In this document: positions 52,281 to 57,361 of the stretch, one piece after another | How positions within the stretch are numbered: the stretch's first letter is position 1 | Layout of the letters: every line of letters starts with the position of its first letter | Source: Nitrospirota bacterium | GTDB taxonomy: Bacteria > Nitrospirota > JACRHJ01 | Assembly: GCA_021789495.1 (NCBI GenBank) | Contig: JAJYJM010000011.1 | Coordinates: forward strand, 1-57,361 | Reading direction: 5' to 3' | DNA length: 57,361 nt | Translations under genes and position numbers: made by a program | Notes under the pieces: generated by a model | What the model saw: only the letters and a program-made list of their open reading frames with translations | What the model was told of the DNA's origin: nothing | Database searches by the model: none

Positions 52281-52361
52281 AAGTCACTGGGTTCCCGCTT
52301 TCGCGGGAATGACATCTTACTTAACCCCTCGCCCTCGGGGAGAGGGGCAGGGGGTGAGGGC
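52281..52361. repeat. Repeat cluster between hisF and the ankyrin lipoprotein gene
   Basis: AAGTCACTGGGTTCCCGCTTTCGCGGGAATGACA (52281-52314) is the CATTCCCG element with the same AAGTCACTGG flank as at 12350-12392. CCCCTCGCCCTCGGGGAGAGGGG and following bases (52323-52361) is a copy of the CCCTCTCCC element. It starts right at the hisF stop codon. Confidence 0.7.
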
Positions 52362-53230
52362 TACAGCCTTACCGGCACGCCGCGTTCGCGTAGATATTCC
52401 TTCGCCTCTTTTATAGTATATTCCTTGTAGTGGAATATCGAGGCCGCAAGCGCCGCGTCCGCGCGTCCGGCAGTCAGGCCCTCATAAATATGTTCAAGGT
52501 TGCCCACGCCGCCGGATGCGATTACGGGTATGCTCACCGCGTCCGATACCGCGCGTGTAAGCTCGATGTCGTAGCCCGTCTTCTGTCCGTCCTGGTCCAT
52601 CGACGTGAGCAGTATCTCGCCCGCACCGAGCTCTTCCATCTTCGCCGCCCACGCAACGGCGTCGATATACTGCGGCGTCCTCCCGCCGTGCGTGAAGACC
52701 TCCCAGTGCAGGCCGTTTTTATCAACACCCTGGAAAAAAAGAGGGCGGAACTCGTCATCCTTTGCCCAGGAGAGCTTCCGGCTACCTTCCTCTATCTGCT
52801 TTGCGCGCTCGGCGTCCGGCACGGGGACTGTCCTCTTCGCGTCTATGGCGACGACTATGCACTGGCTCCCGAACCGCTCCGCCGCGGCCTTTATGAAGCG
52901 CGGATCGTAAACCGCAGAGGTATTTATCGATACCTTATCGCACCCGGCCTTCAAAAGCGCCCTTATGTCGTCGATGCTTTTTATCCCGCCGCCGACGGTA
53001 AGCGGCATGAAGACCTGCTCGGACGTCCTTCTCACGACATCGAGGATTATCCCGCGCTTCTCGTGCGATGCGGTTATGTCGAGAAATGTGAGTTCGTCCG
53101 CGCCCTGATGGTCGTAAGCTTTGGCAATCTCAACGGGGTCGCCCGCGTCCCGCAGGTTCACGAAGCTCACGCCCTTCACAACGCGCCCGTCTTTAACGTC
53201 CAGGCATGGAATTATTCTTCTTGCAAGCAT
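52361..53230 (-). CDS. hisF: Imidazole glycerol phosphate synthase, cyclase subunit
   Basis: A 289-aa TIM-barrel subunit, longer than the usual 250-258 residues. [43 protein letters not shown] and [18 protein letters not shown] are diagnostic. Between the DAKR strand (about 135) and the THGGR loop (about 176) there is an extra stretch of about 30 residues ([18 protein letters not shown]...), where ordinary HisF has only a few. It closes the imidazole ring using ammonia from HisH. Confidence 0.92.
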   Translation of the reverse strand: MLARRIIPCLDVKDGRVVKGVSFVNLRDAGDPVEIAKAYDHQGADELTFLDITASHEKRGIILDVVRRTSEQVFMPLTVGGGIKSIDDIRALLKAGCDKVSINTSAVYDPRFIKAAAERFGSQCIVVAIDAKRTVPVPDAERAKQIEEGSRKLSWAKDDEFRPLFFQGVDKNGLHWEVFTHGGRTPQYIDAVAWAAKMEELGAGEILLTSMDQDGQKTGYDIELTRAVSDAVSIPVIASGGVGNLEHIYEGLTAGRADAALAASIFHYKEYTIKEAKEYLRERGVPVRL

Positions 53231-53288
53231 AAAACTGTCCCGCTTTTCTTTGCGTTACTTTCTTTTCACGTGAAGAGAAAGTGTCGGT

Positions 53289-54014
53289 TTAGCTTTTTGT
53301 TATCGCTATCGCCTCTTTCAAGTCCAGCGCGCCGGAGTATACCGCCTTACCGGTGATTACGCCTTCCACTCCGAGTTTTTCTATCTCCATCAGGGCCTTT
53401 ATATCGCTTAAGTCCTTGACGCCGCCGGAGGCGATTACAGGCGTAGAGACCAGTTCGGCCAGGCGTTTCGTCGCGGCGACGTTATGGCCCGTCATCATCC
53501 CGTCGCGGCTTATGTCCGTGTAGATAATCGCCCGTACGCCCGCGTCCTCCATGCGTCTTGCCAGCTCGTCCGCCGTAACGTCGGATACCTCTCCCCAGCC
53601 GCGCACGGCAACCTTGCCGTCTTTTGCATCTAGGCCGGCAATTATCCTGCCCGGATATTTCTTGCAGGCCAGCATGAGAAGGCCCGGCACCTCCAGCGCG
53701 GCAGTGCCCAATACCACGCGGCTCACGCCAAGCCCCAGGAGCAAGTCGATGGTGTCCATGTTTCGGATTCCGCCGCCGACTTCTATAGGAATCTTTACGG
53801 CGGATAAAATGTCCTTTATGGATGAGAGATTCTTCTGCCTGCCCGCGAACGCGCCTTCGAGGTCAACAACGTGTATAAGTTCCGCCCCCAGGGATTCGAA
53901 ATGTTTCGCAGTCCCCGCAGGGTCTTCGGAATATACTGTCGCGTCCTCCATCCTTCCCTGGAGGAGCCTGACGCATCTGCCTTCCTTCAAGTCTATCGCG
54001 GGTATTACTATCAT
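53289..54014 (-). CDS. hisA: ProFAR isomerase
   Basis: A 241-aa TIM-barrel enzyme. [19 protein letters not shown] at the start carries the catalytic aspartate. [28 protein letters not shown] (second catalytic aspartate) and [14 protein letters not shown] are typical. It converts ProFAR to PRFAR. Its start overlaps the hisH stop by 4 nt. A GTTACTTTC-type repeat lies between it and hisF. Confidence 0.93.
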   Translation of the reverse strand: MIVIPAIDLKEGRCVRLLQGRMEDATVYSEDPAGTAKHFESLGAELIHVVDLEGAFAGRQKNLSSIKDILSAVKIPIEVGGGIRNMDTIDLLLGLGVSRVVLGTAALEVPGLLMLACKKYPGRIIAGLDAKDGKVAVRGWGEVSDVTADELARRMEDAGVRAIIYTDISRDGMMTGHNVAATKRLAELVSTPVIASGGVKDLSDIKALMEIEKLGVEGVITGKAVYSGALDLKEAIAITKS

Positions 54015-54637
54015 CTCAATTCTCCGAATGCCTTCAGTATCTTAAGCCCCTGCTCCTGGCTTTTCTCAGGGTGGAACTGCGCTGCGAAGATATTGTCCTT
54101 CCAGACGCTGGAGACGAATTCCAGGCCGTAAGCCGTCGTCGTGGCCGCAATCGAGCCGTCCTGCGGGACGACATAATACGAGTGGATGAAGTAGACGAAC
54201 GCGCCGTCTTCCACATCCCTCAGGTGCGGCGGACGGTTTTTGATTTTTATCCTGTTCCAGCCCATGTGCGGTATTTTATATATCTGTTCGCTGTTGCCGG
54301 GAATCTCCGCCGGGAAACGCACCACCCGGCCCTTGAGTATTCCCAGGCCCTTGTGTACGCCGAATTCCTCGCTCTCCTCGAAAAGAAGCTGAAGCCCCAG
54401 GCAAATACCCATGAACGGCCTGCCGGAGGTTATTACCTTCCGAACCGTATCGGCGAGACCGAGCCTGTCCAGGTTTCTCATGCAGTCCGCGAATGCGCCG
54501 ACGCCGGGCAGGACTACCCTGTCCGCGTCCAGAATTTTCTGTCTGTCGGATGTTACCGCCGCCTCGTGCCCGACTTTCTCGAAACCTTTCTGCACGCTGC
54601 GGAGGTTGCCCATTCCGTAATCTATTATGGCAATCAT
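54011..54637 (-). CDS. hisH: Imidazole glycerol phosphate synthase, glutaminase subunit
   Basis: A 208-aa class I glutamine amidotransferase. [15 protein letters not shown] is the start motif; the nucleophile cysteine is in [13 protein letters not shown], and the His-Glu pair in [11 protein letters not shown]. Supplies ammonia to HisF. Overlaps hisA by 4 nt and is 8 nt from hisB. Confidence 0.93.
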   Translation of the reverse strand: MIAIIDYGMGNLRSVQKGFEKVGHEAAVTSDRQKILDADRVVLPGVGAFADCMRNLDRLGLADTVRKVITSGRPFMGICLGLQLLFEESEEFGVHKGLGILKGRVVRFPAEIPGNSEQIYKIPHMGWNRIKIKNRPPHLRDVEDGAFVYFIHSYYVVPQDGSIAATTTAYGLEFVSSVWKDNIFAAQFHPEKSQEQGLKILKAFGELR

Positions 54638-54645
54638 TGACCCAC

Positions 54646-55233
54646 CTACAGCTTCCCCTTCGTGGATGGTACGCCCTTGGTCCTTGCGTCGAAGGCCGTG
54701 GCGCTATCCATCGCCCTGCCGAAGGATTTAAATACCGCTTCTATGATATGGTGCAGATTGATACCATAAGGGACGTTTATGTGAACGGTTGTCCCGGCAT
54801 GGTCGGAGAGCGCCTTGAAGAAATCGTACACAAGCTCCACGTCGAAATCTCCCACCTTGCCCTTCGGGAGCTTGACATTATACACAAGCCCCGGCCTGCC
54901 GGAAATGTCCACCACGGTTTCCGCGAGCGCCTCATCCATCGGCACCTTTGCAACGCCATACCGCGCGATGCCTTTCATATCCCCAAGCGCCTGTTTGAAC
55001 GCCGCTCCCAGGACAATCCCCACGTCCTCGACCGTGTGGTGATAGTCCACATGCGTGTCGCCCCTGGCCTGCAATGTAAGGTCGAAATGCCCGTGCCGCG
55101 CCATGAGCGAGAGCATGTGGTCGAGGAATGGGACGGAGGAGTCGATTTTATATTTCCCCGCGCCATCAATGTTCAGCGAGAGCTTTATATCCGTCTCGGT
55201 CGTCTTTCTCTCAACTCTTGCCCTGCGGGCCAT
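54646..55233 (-). CDS. hisB: Imidazoleglycerol-phosphate dehydratase
   Basis: A 195-aa monofunctional dehydratase. Characteristic manganese-binding motifs are [31 protein letters not shown] and [23 protein letters not shown]. The length matches the standalone HisB without a phosphatase domain. Preceded by hisC and followed by hisH. Confidence 0.94.
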   Translation of the reverse strand: MARRARVERKTTETDIKLSLNIDGAGKYKIDSSVPFLDHMLSLMARHGHFDLTLQARGDTHVDYHHTVEDVGIVLGAAFKQALGDMKGIARYGVAKVPMDEALAETVVDISGRPGLVYNVKLPKGKVGDFDVELVYDFFKALSDHAGTTVHINVPYGINLHHIIEAVFKSFGRAMDSATAFDARTKGVPSTKGKL

Positions 55234-55247
55234 AGAGCCTCCAACCT

Positions 55248-56318
55248 CTATTGTTTTTCAGATAAAATTCCCTTTATGCTTCCCAAAAACTCCCTATTTT
55301 CTTCCGGCGTGCCAATCGTTACGCGCAGGCAGTCCTTCAGCGGCCCCGGCGAGTCCATATTTCGCACCAGTATCCCGCGCGCCTTCAGTTCTTTATGAAT
55401 CTTGCCCGCGCCTCTCGCGCGGAAGAGGATAAAGTTTGTCTTCGACGGCCATGCCGTAACACCGGCAATCTCGCTCAGCGCCGTGTATAGCTTCTCCCGC
55501 TCATCAATTATCTTTGATACCTGCCCGTCTATCGCCGCGCGGTTTTTCAGCAGATACTCCGCCGCCGCCTGGGATAGCGAGTTTATGTTATACGGCAGGC
55601 GGACCTTGTTCACCTCGCGGACGATGTCCCTGCCCGCCGCCATGACGCCGAGCCGAAGGCCCGCCATGCCTACCTTCGAGAGCGTCCTCAATACCGCGAG
55701 GTTCGGAAGCTCGTTTATTTTATCTATAAAACTCTCGCCTGAGAAGCTGAAATAAGCCTCGTCAACCACGACGATTGAAAAGCAGCCTTCGATAAGGCGC
55801 CGTATCCTGTCGGGGTCGAAGAGATTCCCCGTCGGGTTGTTAGGGTAACTGATGAATATGACCTTCGGGCGGCGCACGGAAAAGAGCCTGAGCCAGCCGT
55901 CGAAATTAATCTGGAAATCAGCTGTAAGGGGAAGCTCCATCACTTCCTGCCCCATCGAGCGTGCGACTATGCCGTACATCGAGAAGGTCGGAGTCGGGTA
56001 TGAAATGATTCCCGGCGAGCCTCCGAACGCCTGGATTATCATCCCGATAAGCTCGTCGGAACCGTTACCCAGGACGAGGTTCTCCGCGCCGACGCCAAGA
56101 TATTCGGAGAGCGCGCCTTTCAGCCGCGCCGCGTCCGGGTCGGGATAGCGGTTCAGGGAGACTTCCGCCAGGGTGCTTGCGAGCCCGCTCTGAAGCCCTT
56201 CGGGGAGCGGATACGGGCTCTCCATCGCATCGAGCTTTATGCGTACGCCCGCATAGTCCTCCGGCTCATACGCCGAAAGCGACGCGACTTCTTTTCTGAC
56301 TAAAGACTTGATGTCCAA
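55248..56318 (-). CDS. hisC: Histidinol-phosphate aminotransferase
   Basis: A 356-aa PLP-dependent fold-type I aminotransferase. [37 protein letters not shown] and the PLP lysine in [15 protein letters not shown] are visible. It converts imidazole acetol phosphate to histidinol phosphate. Its start is 3 nt from the hisG stop, suggesting coupling. Confidence 0.92.
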   Translation of the reverse strand: MDIKSLVRKEVASLSAYEPEDYAGVRIKLDAMESPYPLPEGLQSGLASTLAEVSLNRYPDPDAARLKGALSEYLGVGAENLVLGNGSDELIGMIIQAFGGSPGIISYPTPTFSMYGIVARSMGQEVMELPLTADFQINFDGWLRLFSVRRPKVIFISYPNNPTGNLFDPDRIRRLIEGCFSIVVVDEAYFSFSGESFIDKINELPNLAVLRTLSKVGMAGLRLGVMAAGRDIVREVNKVRLPYNINSLSQAAAEYLLKNRAAIDGQVSKIIDEREKLYTALSEIAGVTAWPSKTNFILFRARGAGKIHKELKARGILVRNMDSPGPLKDCLRVTIGTPEENREFLGSIKGILSEKQ

Positions 56319-56321
56319 GTT

Positions 56322-57194
56322 TTACGGTATCACCTTGTTCAGCGGATACTCCACAATCCCCGACGCGCCGGCGCGCTTTAACTCCGGGATTAGGTCGCGC
56401 ACCTTCTTCTCGTCGATTATCACCTCGAGGCTTACCCAGTCGGGGTCGGCGTGGTGGGAGATTGTGGGCGAGTGCATCGCGGGCAGGACGGACGTTACCT
56501 TATCCAGCTTCGCGTGCGGCGCGTTCATCTTGAGGCCCACTTTCTCTTCCGCCGCGATAGCCCCCTGAAGGAGGATGTTTAAGTTCTCAAGCTTTTTCTT
56601 TTTTCCCGTATCCTTCCACGCCTCTTTGTTCGCAATCAGGCGCGTGGTGGAAGTCAGCATCACCTCGATTATGCGGAGCTTGTTTGCCCGAAGAGAGTTT
56701 CCGGTCTCGGTCAGGTCCACTATCGCGTCGGCAAGTCCCGCGCCGGGCTTTACCTCCGTCGCGCCCCAGGAGAACTCCACCTCGGCGTTCACGCCGTGGT
56801 GTTTCAGGAATTTTTTTGTATATCCCAGAAGCTCCGTCGCAATGCGTTTTCCTTCGAGGTCTTTTATCGTTTTTATCTTCGAGTCTTCCGGCACGGCGAT
56901 CACCCAGCGAACGGGCCGTAGGCCCTCTTTCGCGTAATTAAGCTCGGCCACCTCCACAACCTTCGCGCCCTGCTCCATTATCCAGTCGTACCCGGTAAGG
57001 CCCGCGTCGAGCACGCCGGCCTCGACGTAGCGAGGCACTTCCTGCGCACGCATCATCATGCACTCTATCTCCGGGTCGTCTATTGAGGGGTAATACGAGC
57101 GGCTCCCGACGGTGATGTTGTATCCGGCCTTCCGGAAGATTTTAAGGGTTGAGTCCTGCAAGCTGCCTTTGGGGATTCCGAGACGCAAAACCAT
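56322..57194 (-). CDS. hisG: ATP phosphoribosyltransferase, long form
   Basis: A 290-aa enzyme, first and committed step of histidine synthesis. [18 protein letters not shown] is the N-terminal motif, and the PRPP loop is in the [15 protein letters not shown] region. The length and C-terminal part ([21 protein letters not shown]) match the long, allosteric form that does not need HisZ. The C-terminal domain normally binds histidine for feedback inhibition. Confidence 0.92.
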   Translation of the reverse strand: MVLRLGIPKGSLQDSTLKIFRKAGYNITVGSRSYYPSIDDPEIECMMMRAQEVPRYVEAGVLDAGLTGYDWIMEQGAKVVEVAELNYAKEGLRPVRWVIAVPEDSKIKTIKDLEGKRIATELLGYTKKFLKHHGVNAEVEFSWGATEVKPGAGLADAIVDLTETGNSLRANKLRIIEVMLTSTTRLIANKEAWKDTGKKKKLENLNILLQGAIAAEEKVGLKMNAPHAKLDKVTSVLPAMHSPTISHHADPDWVSLEVIIDEKKVRDLIPELKRAGASGIVEYPLNKVIP

Positions 57195-57224
57195 TAGCGT
57201 AAAACTCCTTTCGTACCCTGCTTT

Positions 57225-57361
57225 TTATTTCAGTCGTTTTTCCACCATCCGCGCGTGGGCGTCAAGACCCTCCATTTTGGCTATCCGGAGAATCGCGGGG
57301 GCAAGTTCTTCAAGCGCTCCTCTTGTATACATCAGGACGCTCGACTTCTTCATGAAGTCGT
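57225..57361 (-). CDS. hisD: Histidinol dehydrogenase, C-terminal fragment
   Basis: The last 44 or so codons, stop TAA at 57225-57227, running off the right edge. The readable peptide starts DFMKKSSVLMYTRGALEELA and ends AHARMVEKRLK; DF(M/L)KxSSV...Y and EGLDAHARMVxxRL are the closing motifs of HisD. It lies upstream of hisG in the same operon, the usual order. Confidence 0.85.
   Translation of the reverse strand, partial: DFMKKSSVLMYTRGALEELAPAILRIAKMEGLDAHARMVEKRLK

Noticed and set aside
52259-52315. N-terminal extension of the ankyrin lipoprotein (MSFPRKREPSDFLLNKG)
   Set aside because: It comes from the CATTCCCG repeat. The signal peptide starts at ATG 52258, which has its own AAGGAG.

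Overview
The window reads as chromosomal DNA of a moderately GC-rich, Gram-negative, rod-shaped bacterium. It carries a complete mreBCD-mrdA-rodA elongasome, Pal, Wza and Wzc, and the radical-SAM (TIGR03960/03936-type) and RNase G genes that commonly sit beside rodA in Desulfobacterota and Nitrospirota. A pentaheme cytochrome c, archaeal-type LeuC/LeuD and HD-GYP signalling proteins fit such a lineage. This assignment is an inference from gene content; no rRNA or tRNA gene was recognised.

Layout. 1-5000: DUF58 fragment, zinc alcohol dehydrogenase, MidA-like methyltransferase, SDR, pentaheme cytochrome c with a coupled zinc-ribbon protein. 5000-9500: Kef-type antiporter, an orphan encapsulated-ferritin-like protein (EncFtn), a degenerate-receiver/GAF/HD-GYP protein and an Fe/Mn superoxide dismutase. 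9475-15940: LeuC-LeuD, E1 alpha, E1 beta and E2 of a 2-oxoacid dehydrogenase (no E3), then TrpS. 16400-21400: uracil-DNA glycosylase, YraN, small membrane protein, a two-gene cassette (55-aa basic protein plus TIR/deoxyribosyltransferase-like protein), a DUF2723 glycosyltransferase and an AT-rich XRE/ImmA-IrrE pair with a palindromic operator. 21400-33500: DHH phosphoesterase, small Cys-rich and membrane proteins, rng, radical SAM, rodA-mrdA-mreDCB, RDD. 33660-37730: second GAF/HD-GYP protein, a coiled-coil protein, pal and small secreted proteins. 37738-50030: exopolysaccharide cluster. 50491-57361: histidine operon on the minus strand, running from hisD (partial) to hisIE.

The polysaccharide cluster holds a phosphoglycosyl transferase/4,6-dehydratase fusion, two DegT aminotransferases, a dehydrogenase/N-acetyltransferase fusion (WbpB-WbpD type), a UDP-GlcNAc 6-dehydrogenase (WbpA type), a glmS remnant, a metal-dependent hydrolase, a BY-kinase (Wzc) and Wza. 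Together they could make a UDP-GlcNAc(3NAc)A-type precursor and export a polymer.

The most unusual feature is the load of small dispersed repeats. A 12-15 nt palindrome (CCGGTCNACCGG) lies in frame inside at least five genes, on both strands and in several reading frames. A C/G-rich element (CCCTCTCCC...GGGAGAGGG) supplies a ribosome binding site in one place and an in-frame protein insert in another. A CATTCCCG...CGGGAATG element forms the C-terminus of PBP2 and truncates a glmS remnant. The other candidates for novelty are the 55-aa/TIR-like cassette, the orphan EncFtn, and the roughly 390-nt leader before wza.
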